Source of the DNA: Siphonodentalium dalli
Lineage: Eukaryota > Mollusca > Scaphopoda > Gadilida > Siphonodentaliidae
NCBI GenBank assembly: GCA_032622095.1
Contig: CP136061.1
Coordinates: 186,504,369 to 186,568,368, forward strand
Reading direction: 5' to 3'
Length of the DNA: 64,000 nt
Part shown: in pieces, positions 23,118 to 34,900 of the stretch
How positions within the stretch are numbered: the stretch's first letter is position 1
Layout of the letters: each line of letters opens with the position of its first letter
Position numbers and translations under genes: made by a program
The notes under the pieces: generated by a model
What the model was told of the DNA's origin: nothing
Database searches by the model: none
Seen by the model: the letters and a program-made list of their open reading frames with translations, nothing else

Positions 23118-23720
23118 AACCCTAACCCTAACCATGTGATTGAGGTGGTGGGCATTGACCCTAAAGGGTGCCCTAACCCAAAAGGAAACCCTAAGCCTTT
23201 ACCTACATGTAGTTCAAGATCAGCCCTAAACCTAAACCTGTGATCGAGGGGATACGCTTTGCCCATAAAGGGTGAGCCATAGCCTGTAATCGAGGGATGG
23301 AATTGCCCATAAGGGGTGAATCCAAACCCTAAACCAGTGATCGAGGGGATGGGAATTGACCCTAAAGGGTGCCCTAACCCTAAAGCAAACCATAACTCTT
23401 TCACTAGATCAACATGAGCCCTACCCTTAAACCAGTGATCGAGGGGATACGCTTTGCCCATAAAGGATGAGCCCCTTTCCCTAAACCTGTGATTGCGGGG
23501 GTTGGATTTGCCCTTAAAGTGTGAGCTCTAACCCTAAACCTGTGATCGAGAGGATACGCTTTGTCCATAAAGGACGAACCCTAACCATAAACATGTGATC
23601 GAGGGGGTGAGATTTGACCCTAACGGGTGCCCTAACGGTTAACCCTAAAGAAAACCATAACCCTTTCACTAGTTCAACATGAGCCCTATATTATAACCCT
23701 AAGCCTAAATTATTTGATGT
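23118..23720. repeat. CCCTAA-containing tandem repeat
   Basis: Units of about 50-110 bp read CCCTAAACCTGTGATCGAGG, GGATACGCTTTGCCCATAAA, GGGTGAGCC. An inverted counterpart lies at about 22265-22420 (GGTTTAGGGTTAGGGCTC). Telomere-like CCCTAA hexamers recur within each unit but do not form a pure telomeric run. Confidence 0.75.
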
Positions 23721-24894
23721 AGCAATATGGAATTCATGAATATTTAAAAGAATGCTACTCCAGACAGAACTTTGACCTGTAGCATTGAATGCACGGAACG
23801 GGCTGGATGCATCTAATACGGTAGCAAATCAGTGATCTCGCTTATTGCAATGGTGGGGAAGCGTTCAGACAATAAGTTATACAAATGGTCGAAGTCTGTT
23901 TGTTGAAGTTGTTATCTGAGCATTTTCTTTGGCCACTACTCAGCAATGAGTTGTTCTCTTATATAAATTTAAGTGTTTATAATAATCCTGAAATAATAGG
24001 TAAGGTATACTATTTGTTTTCTAAGATGACAAGTAGTACGAACATGCCGATCCATTAAATTATTGCTGTGCCTATTTCAGCATCACATGATACAATGGCA
24101 TTGCATTCTAATATCGACACATGATTATTATTATACAGCCTGGATAGTGGTGAATAGCAAATATAGATTGCTAAAATCTAAATTATAATTCTTATTACAG
24201 TAATCTTTCTCTGTTGCATCATTATCGGTCTGTCCTACTACTGGAGTCAAATTGGGGCAGTGGAACAAGATGTTATATGAGTTTAGGAGGCATCTGTCTC
24301 AAGTCACCCCATTGCCGGGGTGACTTGAGACACCCGTTCAGGCCACTATTTTTGCCATATACAATGCTACAACAGGTTAGAACTATTAGAGATCAATAGC
24401 TGAGAGGTTGTTTGAGAAGTGTCAAGTGATGTGGCTAGGGTCCAAAACATTTACTTCAAGTTAGCTTTATAATACCCTCAAAACTGTCTCAAGTTACCCC
24501 GGTTTACGGTACTGTTGTTCGTCATTTTTATCACAAAAATCAATAATTTGTTGCTAAACATCAACTATTAATTATTAACCTGGGTAACTTTATCACATTC
24601 TTCTCCAACCTGGGTAACTTTATCACAATTTCAGGAACCTGGGTAACTTTATCACAGAAAACCGGTGAGAGTGACCTATTCAGCAATACTAAACGGCCAA
24701 CCATTCCATAAACCATGGGTACCGCAGCTACCGCTGTCATATGTGGGTGCCATTCATATATAAATCAGTGTGTTCTGGCACTGTTTATCCTATATACAAA
24801 TCTGCTATCGCCTCGTGTCATCGCTGCACCGAAATATCGGTGTTACGGGATATAGTAACCGTTTGAACCAAAATATCGGAGTTACAGGTTCAAC

Positions 24895-25170
24895 AGGCTA
24901 AACTTGATCTGTATTTTGGACTAGTAAACTCACATACCAAATTTCATTTCATTCAGTTAAGATTTTTACGAAGGTAATCATCCGGAAACAAAAATTTGAG
25001 TACAAATCCCCAAAAAAATGGCTGTAACTCTGGTGATAATTCATTAATTGGCAGGCGGAACCCGAATTTTAACTTGACCTGTATTTTGTGCTAGTACTAG
25101 TAGTACATGTATTAGTAAACCCACATTATCGGCACATACCAAATTTCATCCATTCACAATGATTCAGTTC
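24895..25170. repeat. Family B repeat, short copy
   Basis: Contains AACTTGATCTGTATTTTGG, CTCACATACCAAATTTC, GGCAGGCGGAACCC and AACTTGACCTGTATTTTG as in the array at 7106. Confidence 0.65.
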
Positions 25171-26424
25171 AGAATTATTGTTCCTTAATTGAGACGGGTG
25201 ATTTAATAATAACAGCTATAAACAGTGTCACTCAGTCAGTCACTCAGTTTGACTCAAATCTGACGGTCACGGTCACACTGAGTCAAATGACACTCGTTGA
25301 CAACACGTCATTGTGAGTGTGAGTCTGTGACTCGTCAACAGTCTGAACAGTCAACAGAACACTCGCAAAAAATAAAAAGGTGCTTTAAACTCATATTTCA
25401 TTAAATGTGTCCATTCATCGGGACGAGTTTCGTATATAGATGTCTACTATGATCCACATATTTTACCAGGAAGTTTATTTATTTTGTGAGGATAATTTAA
25501 TGTCTGCATTCTTGCTGTCATTAAATTTTTTCCGCCGCCAGACATCAAACCTCGTTTTGGAAACAACAGTTTCAGAAATTCCGAATTTTAACGTGAAACG
25601 AACTTTGTCTAAGCCCGGATCAACTCTTGCAACATGGTGTTGGTGGGGCAAAATGATTTTGTAATAATAATTTCCACACCCATTGTTAAAATATTCCAGA
25701 TATAAATGTACATGAATATTCCACGCAGATGATGATATTGTATTGTATTTAGACTTGGGAAGCATACTTTACAGGTCTGTGCAGAAAGGATCTAATGCAC
25801 CCGTCCCAGGCTTGTAAAAACAAACTTATCATGAATTCCACGAAAAGGCGGCCATGGATACCGATAATGGGTATTTGCATCATTGTCATGTCATCGGGGA
25901 ATGTTGTTGCTTCTTCTGTATTTCATTATTACTATCCAATGAATATATTTTGGAATGGTCATTGCCCTCACTATACAATCTCTTAAACACCAGATATTGT
26001 GTGACTGGGGATCAATGATGCGCGCATGCGCAGTCAACGCATATTTTCATGTTTGCCAAATAATGTCAAATGAACCAAAATATCATTTTCAAGCAGCTCG
26101 ATCAATGGTCATTCTAGGTTAATAGTGGGGCATGTGTGGAAATGTTATTTTTGTCACATTGCCCATATCACAATCTGCCTCAATTACCATAGTGTCCCCT
26201 TTTTGCACATATATTTTAGTAAAATGACGGTTTAACCCCTACCAACAACCCGTTTCTAAGGTAAAAACAATCGCATAGCAACCGTTGCCATGGAAAGTAT
26301 TTTCGTGATTGCCCCCATATCTGAAAATAATACGTGGACCTAATATACAAATGTGCCAAGTTTTATGCTTTTATGACAATGCAGTATTTGTTACACAAAA
26401 AACTATACCTAAAAAAATCGCACG
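25171..26424. other. No recognisable gene
   Basis: At 25218-25340 a GTCACTCAGT/ACTGAGTGAC-type low-complexity patch carries both orientations of GACTCA/GTCACT. A plus-strand frame at 25825-25986 has a hydrophobic segment (WIPIMGICIIVMSSGNVVAS) but no family match. A minus-strand frame at 25475-25765 is also anonymous. Neither is claimed as a gene. Confidence 0.4.
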
Positions 26425-27838
26425 GTGATTCCGTCACGCCCGTTGTGTGATTCCGTCACGGCGAACAAACCGAGTTAACTACTAATATACACATTTATAA
26501 GTGTGTGACAATGCGGCTTTTTTCTGCAAGTATAATGTATCTACTTTACTAATTGGGAACTTTTTCCAGGTCAGCTTGGCTGAATGAGCAGGGTTCTTCA
26601 ATAGTACGGACCTACCCTCATATTGATGGCACTTTTTTGGTGATTCCGTCACGGACACAATTTGACCCAGAGTGAGATGATACTTAAATACACATGTATA
26701 GGCCTATAGTTGTATATAATCAAACAACTTTGTATAGTAGGGTAATGTGGGGCATAATGCGACGCGGGGCATAATGCGACAGACGGTCGTTAACAGGCCA
26801 TATGTTTTTCCATGACTGAACTTGAATCGCATATTTATTAGTTTTAGTAAGACCAATCATAGAAGTGGACATCCCAATTGGACCGACATCATTATGACTG
26901 TTTAATCTCAAATGCGAAACGACGGAGTAGGGGTACCATTTTTGAATTGTTTTAACTTTCGGTAGGTACTGTACATGTAAAAACGAAAACATCTTACCAC
27001 TACCATCAAAGCTACATGCGTATTTTGGTAAAGTAAGACAAGTTCTATAGTAATTTGATCAGTCATATCTACACCGGTTATTCACATTCACTCATATTGG
27101 GGCTCGAGGCAGGTTGTCTGGTTGTGGGGCATAATGCGACACTCAGGTACAATCAGTACGAGAAACAAATCTGATTAGGCATATCGCAAATCAAACCTGG
27201 AAAAATAAATCTTATCGTAACCTTAGTTCAAAAGAAAATAAATTACAAATACCTATTCGATCATTCCCAAACATTTAAACATGATATAGATAAATATTTA
27301 TTGTTAACCCTGCCCCGGCCATTTTCCTGAAATCAAACTTTATGGTGCTATTTTTACCCGTCATAGAAATCAATAAAATGTCCCATTCGTCTGCTGCTAT
27401 GACTTTAAATAACGCTTATACATTCTTTCAATCCACACAAGAAACGATACTGCAGACGGTCTTGTATTTATTAAGTTCGGTATATGCTGATGTTGTAATG
27501 TCAAATGTGTCTCATTGTACCCCATGTATGGGGCATAATGCGACGGATTGGGTAGGTCGACGGGGAGTAATGGTGTTCAGAAATTGGTGCTTCCCAGGCA
27601 AGTATGAGTAATAACATGTATACTAGAATTATTTATCTAACTTTTAGTTTAATAATTTGTGTCCTTCCATCGTTTTTAGTGGCATGGTGGGGTCTAATGT
27701 GCTTATGTGTCTCATTATGCCCCACATTACCCTATGTACAATGTTTTTTATTTTAAGCGGTACCTATACTGGTCATAGTTTTAGATTTTATAGGCCACAG
27801 AAAAGTGAAATTCCGTAAAATTTGGTGATTCCGTCACG
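26425..27838. repeat. Four copies of GTGATTCCGTCACG around an inserted element
   Basis: The 14-mer GTGATTCCGTCACG, itself an interrupted palindrome (GTGA/TCAC), occurs at 26425-26438, 26447-26460, 26640-26653 and 27825-27838. The first three lie left and the last right of the TA-flanked element at 26740-27732. This suggests an older repeat element split by that insertion. Confidence 0.6.
26740..27732. mobile_element. TA-flanked DNA element, copy 1 (GGGTAATG termini)
   Basis: It begins GGGTAATGTGGGGCATAATG and ends with the near complement GCATTATGCCCCACATTACCC (one base trimmed: CATTATGCCCCACATTACCC). TA flanks both sides. The 15-mer GGGGCATAATGCGAC recurs inside (26749, 26766, 27126, 27530). 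Diverged inverted copies occur at about 27507 and 27709. A Tc1/mariner-type TA target is suggested, but no DDE/D transposase is visible. An 89-residue frame (27342-27611) is paralleled in copy 2, yet resembles nothing I know. Length 993 bp. Confidence 0.7.
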
Positions 27839-28001
27839 CTGGAATTCATGCTATGCATATAGGCCTATAGGCCTTAACTGCATAGTACATTATATATAAA
27901 ATATACTTTAAGTATAATTCACTAAATGTTTCATACACTCACGTCTTATATCAAAATTCCATCAATTTGAGCCGCCAACATAATCCTAACAATAACATTT
28001 A

Positions 28002-29031
28002 GGGTAATGTGGGGCATAATGCGACGCGGGGCATAATGCGACAGACGGTCGTTATCAGGCCATATGATTTTTCCATGACTGAAGTTGAATCGCACATTAA
28101 TTATTTTAGTAAGACCAATCATAGAAGTGGACATCCCAATTGGACCGACATCATTATGACTGTTTAATCTCACATGCGAAACGCTGGAGTAGGGGTACAT
28201 ATCTACCCACATTTGGTGACCCCCTTTTTGAATGGTTTATAACTTCCGGTTGGTCGTGTACATGTTAAAACGAGAACATCTTACCACTACCACAAAAGCT
28301 ACATGCATATTTTGGTAAAGTAAGACAAGTTATATAGTAAGTTGATCAGTTCTATGTACATCGGTTATTCACATTCACTCATATTTGGGGGAGAGGCAGG
28401 TTGTCTGGTTGTGGGGCATAATGCGACACTCGGGTACAACCATGCAGTACGAGAAAAAAATATGATTAGGCATATCGCAAATCAAACCTGGAAAAATAAA
28501 TCGTATCGTAACCTTAGTTCAAAAGAAAAGAAATAAAAAAACATATTCGATCATTCCCAAACATTAAAACATGATATAGATAAATAATTATTGTTAACCC
28601 TACCCTGGCCATTTTCCTGAAATCAAAACTTTATGGTGATATTTTACTGGCCATATAAATCATTAAAATGTCTCATTGGTCTGCTGCTATGACTTTAAAT
28701 AACGCTTATACATTCTTTCAATCCACAAAAGAAAAGAAACTGCAGACCGTCTTGCATTTATTAGGTTCAGTATATGCTGGTGTTGTGATGTCAAATGTGT
28801 CGCATTGTACCCCGTGTAGGCTATATATGGGGCATAATGCGACGGATTGGGTACGTCGACGTGGAGTAATGCTGTTCAGAAATTGGTGCTTCCCAGGCAA
28901 GTGTGAGTATTAATATATATAGTGGAAATATTTATCTAACTTTTAGTTTAATAATGTGTGCCCTTCCATCGTTTTTAGTGGCATGGTGGGGTCTAATGTG
29001 CTTATGTGTCGCATTATGCCCCACATTACCC
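28002..29031. mobile_element. TA-flanked DNA element, copy 2 (GGGTAATG termini)
   Basis: Direct-orientation relative of copy 1 over its whole length, 1030 bp, with TA on both sides. The 15-mer GGGGCATAATGCGAC lies at 28011, 28028, 28413 and 28829. It also occurs inverted at 29008 and, with one change, at 28799. The conserved order and spacing in two diverged copies argues that the sites matter for mobilisation. The frame at 28668-28913 parallels that of copy 1. Confidence 0.7.
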
Positions 29032-29283
29032 TACACCTAATTAACAAACCGGCCACTGTCTGCACACCCCACCCCCGCCGCATGGTTCCGACTATAGCTA
29101 GGCCTACAACTTGAAAGGCACTCAATCCGATCAGACGGTCCCCATATCATCAAGATATTACAACAACAACAACACTTCTTCAAAATACGCTTTAGTTATC
29201 AGAATCGATTAATTGCAACAAAATAATGCTAACCACTGGACATAGATATATATGGGGCGCCATCCCTGAAAATATTCGTTTTC

Positions 29284-29533
29284 GGAGATATCTCCTCGTA
29301 ATTCGGAGATATCTCCTCGGGTTCGATGAGATATCTCCTTGGAATTGCAATTCCTAGCAGATATCTGCTTGGAATATGGTCCATTATGGAGATATATCCT
29401 TGGATCCAAGGAGATATCTGCTTGTATTATGGAGATATCTCCTTGGGTCCTATGAGATATCTCCTAGAAACTACGAGATATCTGCTTGAAATATTTCCAA
29501 CGAGATATCTCCTTGAAACCGAGGAGATATATC
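29284..29533. repeat. Array of GGAGATATCTCC palindromes
   Basis: Eleven full or near copies of the 12-bp palindrome GGAGATATCTCC (variants AGCAGATATCTGCT and GGAGATATATCC) sit within 250 bp, about 20-35 bp apart. Most are followed by TTGG or TCGG. It abuts the first Helitron fragment, whose monomers contain the related GAGATCTC/GAGATATC. Confidence 0.85.
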
Positions 29534-29539
29534 CATAAT

Positions 29540-29925
29540 CCAGGCGGTCGTCCTTGTCGTATTGGCGAGCCCGTGCGACGCCCGTGCAGCGCATGAGCAG
29601 ACGAGATCTCGTAAACGGTGGAGCTATCGACTTGAAATTTGGTATGTGAATGTACCTTGCCCCGGATACGAATTTTATCGGGTCGCCGAGCCCGTGCGGC
29701 ACCAGCTTCGCACATGCGCAGACGATATCTCGGAAACGGGTGGAGCTATCGACTTGAAATTTGGTATGTCAATGTATCTTGCCCCGGATACGAATTTTAT
29801 CGGGTCGCCGAGCCCGTGCGACGCCAGCTTCGCACATGCGCAGACCAGATATCGGAAACGGGTAGAGCTATCGACTTGAAATTTGTTTTTTTAATAGCCC
29901 GAACAACGTCGGGCTCATCGGCTAG
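29540..29925 (+). mobile_element. Helitron fragment, 3' part (start of the tandem array)
   Basis: Contains about three of the 122-bp sub-repeats typical of this family (GAGCCCGTGCGACGCC, CATGCGCAGACGAGATCTCG, GTGGAGCTATCGACTTGAAA). It then has the 3' terminus: hairpin AGCCCGAACAACGTCGGGCT and CTAG at 29922-29925. Its 5' end is missing. The next base begins the autonomous-type copy. Confidence 0.75.
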
Positions 29926-30329
29926 TCTATTATATATTTTGAAGACCTCTGTCTGTGTGTCCTTTATAGAATCGAAAACGGGTTGACCGATCGAGACCAA
30001 ACTTCCTATCCAAAGGTAAAATCCAACGGGAATCGTCGACGTCGCATTTTGGAGAAGCCCAGAGCACCCATTCTCCACTCTCAGTCACAAAAAACGGCAC
30101 TCCGGTGGTTATTCAAGTGATAATGAGCTTTGTTTTTGACGCATCGCTATAAAGAGCGTTTTTTTTACCATTCAACGTTATTAGCATCTGCAGAGAGATA
30201 TACGGGTCGTAGTACTCTTACAACATTTCTGCAATATAATTGCCTCAAAGTGTTGAGCACCATTGTTATAGTATGTATGACACTTAGGTCAGGGCTTAGG
30301 GGAGTAGTTAGTGTGGATATAGGCATAAT

Positions 30330-31740
30330 GCTTCTCAGAAATCCCGGTTACAAACCACAGCCATCGATACATTCACGAAAAATAATTTATGTTATCAGAA
30401 CAAGGACAATTCTTCGCGACGCCAGCTTCGCGCGCGCAGCCCTCGATACATGCACGAAAAGACACAAGACTTTATGTTATCAGAACAAGGACAATTCTTC
30501 CCACTACCACAGCACATTTCATCAACATTCATCCACTAAAATCTGGTCAATAATAACGAAATTGTGCCGTCATCATTCACGATTCGTGAATGATGACGAT
30601 ACATGCACGAAAAGACACAAGCCTTTATGTAATCAGAATTGTGCCGTCATCATGCACGATACATGCACGAAAAGACACAAGACTTTATCAATTCTTCCCA
30701 CAACCACAGCACATTTCATCAACATTCATCCATTAATTAATCAGAAGCATATCTTCCCCTATTCTGACGTGAACTGTGAACTGTGAAAATGCATTTCTAT
30801 TAGAATATCAAATATGCTTAATTAATCAGAAGCATATCTTCCCCTATTTTGGCGTGAACTGTGAACTGTGAAAATGCATTTCTATTAGAATATCAAACAT
30901 GATATAGACGCTCTTTATTATTTCCAAATCAGGAATCCGTTCACAGATAACGCTCTTTATATGTTAACCAGGAATTCTATGTCTACCAAACGCCACGAAC
31001 TATAACGTTTCGTGCATTTGTTGACATTGTTGGGATGTACTCTCCTTGAATCAGAGAGCTTCGTGGAATATCTTTTCTGATTTCTTCATTACCATTGGAG
31101 TTCCAGATCTCGGAAAAGGGTAGAGATTTCGACTTGAAATGTATTAATCAGAAGCATATCTTCCCCTATTCGGGTATGATCGACTGCTGCTCGCCTGCAA
31201 ATCACCCGTCATTCACCGGCAGCCATCGATACATGCAAGAAAAGACACAAGACTTTGTGTAATCAGAACAAGGACAATTCTTCCCACTACCACAGCACAT
31301 TTAATCAACATTCATCCATTAATCAGAAGCATATCTTCCCCTATAACTGTACGGTATCATTGCAGTTACTGCCTTAACCTGTCTTTTCTTATAATTTGCT
31401 ATTTAAGCGCCCCAATGTCTTTCGTCCACGGTGGATGTTCATTTCCACGTATGTCAAGAACATTTTATCTCTCATTGTAATTACTGTGCTAAAATCTGGT
31501 CAATAAAAAATAACGAAATTGTGCCGTCATCCTTCACCGGCAGCCCTCGATACATGCAAGAAAAGACACAAGACTTTATGTTATCAGAACAAGGACAATT
31601 CTTCCCACTACCACAGCACATTTCCTCAACATAATCCAGTTTGTGTCATTTTATGCTTGAATAAGGTCATTTTCGTTTTTTTTCGCTGCCAAAATGGCAA
31701 AATGTATTAATCAGAAGTATATCTTCCCCTATTCGGGTGT
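30330..31740 (+). repeat. Helitron leader with repeated Rep-derived segments
   Basis: No intact gene. The segment CTCGATACATGCAAGAAAAG with neighbours recurs at about 30360, 30438, 30596, 30655, 31215 and 31545. The last reads PSSFTGSPRYMQEKTQ in frame, identical to the Rep core at 33357-33413. CAGAAGCATATCTTCCCC recurs at 30742, 30828, 31149, 31324 and (one change) 31712. A ~71-bp tandem pair sits at about 30760-30900. A 13-bp-arm palindrome GTCATCATTCACG/CGTGAATGATGAC lies near 30570-30600. Confidence 0.65.
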
Positions 31741-31989
31741 GAACTGCTGGTCGCCCCTGACGAGATTGGTCGCCCCTGACGAGATTCCACCATGAGAGAA
31801 TCGAAACTTCACTTTAAATGCCCACCATTGCAAGTGATGTCGGGCAATGTCCCACGCAAATTTATCTTCAGAAATTTTCGAACTTTTCAGAAGTTTTTAG
31901 TATTATCTCGGTTCCCTCGAAGTTCATATAATTTGAACGGCCCTTCTGAGGGCCACTATTAGCGCAAGGGACTCGATAATACATAGAAA

Positions 31990-34900
31990 ATGCCCCCGAA
32001 AAAGCGGAAGCTCATAGGACGCAAGAGTAACAATACACGTTTTGTCGTGATAACGAAACTGACCAACAGCGCCAGTTGCGGCTCGATGCCCTTCGTCAGT
32101 CGACGGCCCTTTCCAGGGCGTCAGAAACTGACGAACAGAGCCAGTTGCGGCTGGATGCCGATCGCCAGCCCTTTCCAGGGCGTCAGAAACTGACGAACAG
32201 AGCCAGTTGCGGCTGGATGCCGATCGCCAGTCGACGGCCCTTTCCAGGGCGTCAGAAACTGACGAACAGCGCCAGTTGCGGCTGGATGCCGTTCGCCAGT
32301 CGACGACCCTTTCCAGGGCGTCAGAAACGGTTGCACAAACGGAATTGCGTCGACGAAACGACCGAGTCGCTACTGCAAATGCCACAGAAGAAGAGCAACG
32401 TCTCAACGTTATTAGTTGGGGAAAAGGAGCCATGAATTACAATCCATCCATCGATTATACATCTCACGACTCTCTCCGAGTTGGCCAAATGATGGTTGTT
32501 TGTGGGCACTGCTCTGCTTTGAGGTGGCCCATCGAACCCTTAGGTTTCTGCTGTTCTCGTGGGAAGGTCTCCCTTCCGATTCGTCCAGACCAACCACAGC
32601 CCCTGAGAGGCCTACTTAGTGGCGATTCAACAGACTCGGAACATTTCCTCCACAACATCCGCCGATATAATTCGGCTTTCCAAATGACATCGTTTGGAGC
32701 TAATGTAATAACCGTTTTATGCCAACATTCAAGGTCCAGGGCCAGATCTATCACAGAATTGGCTCGCTCCTACCTACAGCCGAACAACAACCCCGATTTT
32801 TGCAAGTCTACTTCATCGATGACCACCATGACCAGGCAAACCTTCGAGCATCCGATAACCTTAAACCTCATCTGATCAACGCAATCCAAGACATGTTGCA
32901 CGCGGACAACTCTTACATTACTAGCTTCAAGTATGCCATTGAGTCTAATCCCGGTCCGAATCTCGATGTTGTCATCATGCTGATAAAAAGCCTTCAGATG
33001 CACATCGTGGCAGGTTCAATGCCATGGCCGGGCAAGAACATGGAGCGCGAGACATAGTAATTAAGTCCCGTGATGAAGATGGCTATCACTTGGGGATCCA
33101 ACATGCTGTCGGTCGAAAGAATGTCTCGTGCAATGATTTCTATGCTTACTATTTCATGGTAAGGAGCAATTCTTCAACCACTTACACCGGAGTAGGAATC
33201 TGTTAAATCAGTTTGCTGTCGACATGTATGCTAAGGTGGAATCTGAGAGACTGTTTTACATTCGTTCACACCAGCGTGAATTACGAGCAAATTCCTACAT
33301 TCATCTCAGAGACAGCATCAATAACGATCAGACAGAAGGCCATGGTCAACTTTGTATACTTCCGTCATCATTCACAGGAAGTCCACGATATATGCAAGAG
33401 AAGACACAGGGCGCCTTGACGTATGTGAAGAATTTTGGTCGCCCAGATCTCTTTGTCACGTTTACATGTAATCCCAAATGGGAGGAGGTCAAGAGAGAGT
33501 TGTTCGAGGGCCAGGCACCAAGGGACAGACATGATGTGGTTGCCCGTTTTTCCGCCTGAAACTTCAGAAACTCATGTTTCTGGTGAAGAAATGTCATATC
33601 TTCGGGCAATCATTATGTGACATGTACACCATTGAGTGGCAGAAGAGGGGCCTCCCCCACTCACACATCCTCATATGGTTACAGGATAAGATTCATGCAG
33701 ACCAGATAGATAACATCATCTCGGCTGAATTGCCTGATCCCGAGCAAGACCAAACACTGTATGATTTTGTAAAGACGCATATGGTCCACGGACCATGCGG
33801 GCGGATCAATCCCAACTCGCCTTGCATGAAAGATGGCAGGTGCTCGAAGCGATATCCGAGACAGTTTTTAGCAGAGACCCAGACATCTAATGAAGGTTAC
33901 CCTCTCTACATGAGGCGTTCACCAGAAGATGGCGGTTTCACTGCTAAAATAAGAATGAGAACTGGTGGAGACTTCGAAATCGACAACAGGTGGATTGTGC
34001 CTTATTGTCCTCTTCTGACGAAGTTATTCGATGCACATATTAATGTTGAATTTTGCAGCTCTGTCAAGTCCAATAAATATGTGTGCAAGTATATAAATAA
34101 GGGTTCAGATGCTGCCATGTTCGCATTACGAGACTCGAATGATGAGGTCAGCCAGTTTCAAATGGGCAGATATCTTAGCACAAGCGAGGCGTTCTGGAGA
34201 ATATTTGATTTTCCTATTCATGACCGTCATCCTACAGTTGTTCGCCTCGCTGTCCATCTCGAAAATGGTCAGAGGGTGTATTTCACTGAGAATAATGCCC
34301 AGCAAGTAGCTGCTGCTCCACCAAAGGAAACGAGTTTAACATCTTTTTTCACGACATGTCAAAATGATGAGTTTGCTCGGAGTCTTCTCTACGTTGAAAT
34401 GCCCGCATACTACACATGGGCGAACAACAGATGGTCCAGGCGGAAGCGATGTTCACCAGTTGATGGACAGGTTGGTGTCTTCATGGACACGGCCCTGGGC
34501 AGACTGTACACGGTACACCCATCTCAGCATGAATGTTTTTATTTGAGGGTGCTCCTCTTGGAAGTTCGGGGTCCTGAATCTTTTGAAAGTCTGAGAACCA
34601 TTGATGGTGAGGTATGCACGACTTTCCGCCAGTCTGCTATCCAAAGAGGCGTTATTGGAGACGACATACACTGGGAAGCAACTCTGTCCGAGGCTTCTGT
34701 TTCAAGAACGCCGAGGTGTATGCGTAGCCTCTTTGCTGTTCTGTTGCAGATGTGTGGAGTCTCAGATCCCAATGGTCTCTGGATGCAATTCAGAGAGGAT
34801 ATGTCTGAAGACTTCCGCTGGAGACAGCAGAGGCTCAACCCAGATGTTGAGGTCGCCTTCAATGAAGATATCTTCAATCAAGCTCTCGTGGCTATTGAAG

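Larger units (their letters stand above)
21492..24684. mobile_element. Mutator-like 3.2-kb fold-back element with nested repeats
   Basis: Terminal inverted repeats of about 110 bp start GCTGAATAGGTCACTCTCAC at 21492 and end with the complement at 24684. They are flanked by the 9-bp duplication AATACTAAA (21483-21491 and 24685-24693). Each terminus holds three copies of TGTGATAAAGTTACCCAGGTT-type units (21 nt, one base trimmed here: TGTGATAAAGTTACCCAGGT). A second inverted pair (TACCGTAAACCGGGGTAACT at about 21700, complement ending near 24511) nests inside, and further palindromes fill the middle. No transposase recognised. A 9-bp duplication with long terminal repeats points to the Mutator superfamily, but the inner pair may be a separate nested element. 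Confidence 0.8.

Noticed and set aside
22900-23461. Frames of 60-128 codons with repeated Met-Glu-Pro-Trp or Gly-Leu-Gly motifs
   Set aside because: They translate the GGAGCCATGGCTCC cluster and the CCCTAA-type repeats.
25795-25986. Plus-strand frame with a hydrophobic segment
   Set aside because: 63 codons, no family match, no convincing splice or promoter context.
31924-32754. Minus-strand frames of 60-169 codons opposite the RepHel N-terminus
   Set aside because: Antisense shadows of the 69-bp coding repeats and the zinc-finger region. The plus strand carries the recognisable Helitron protein.
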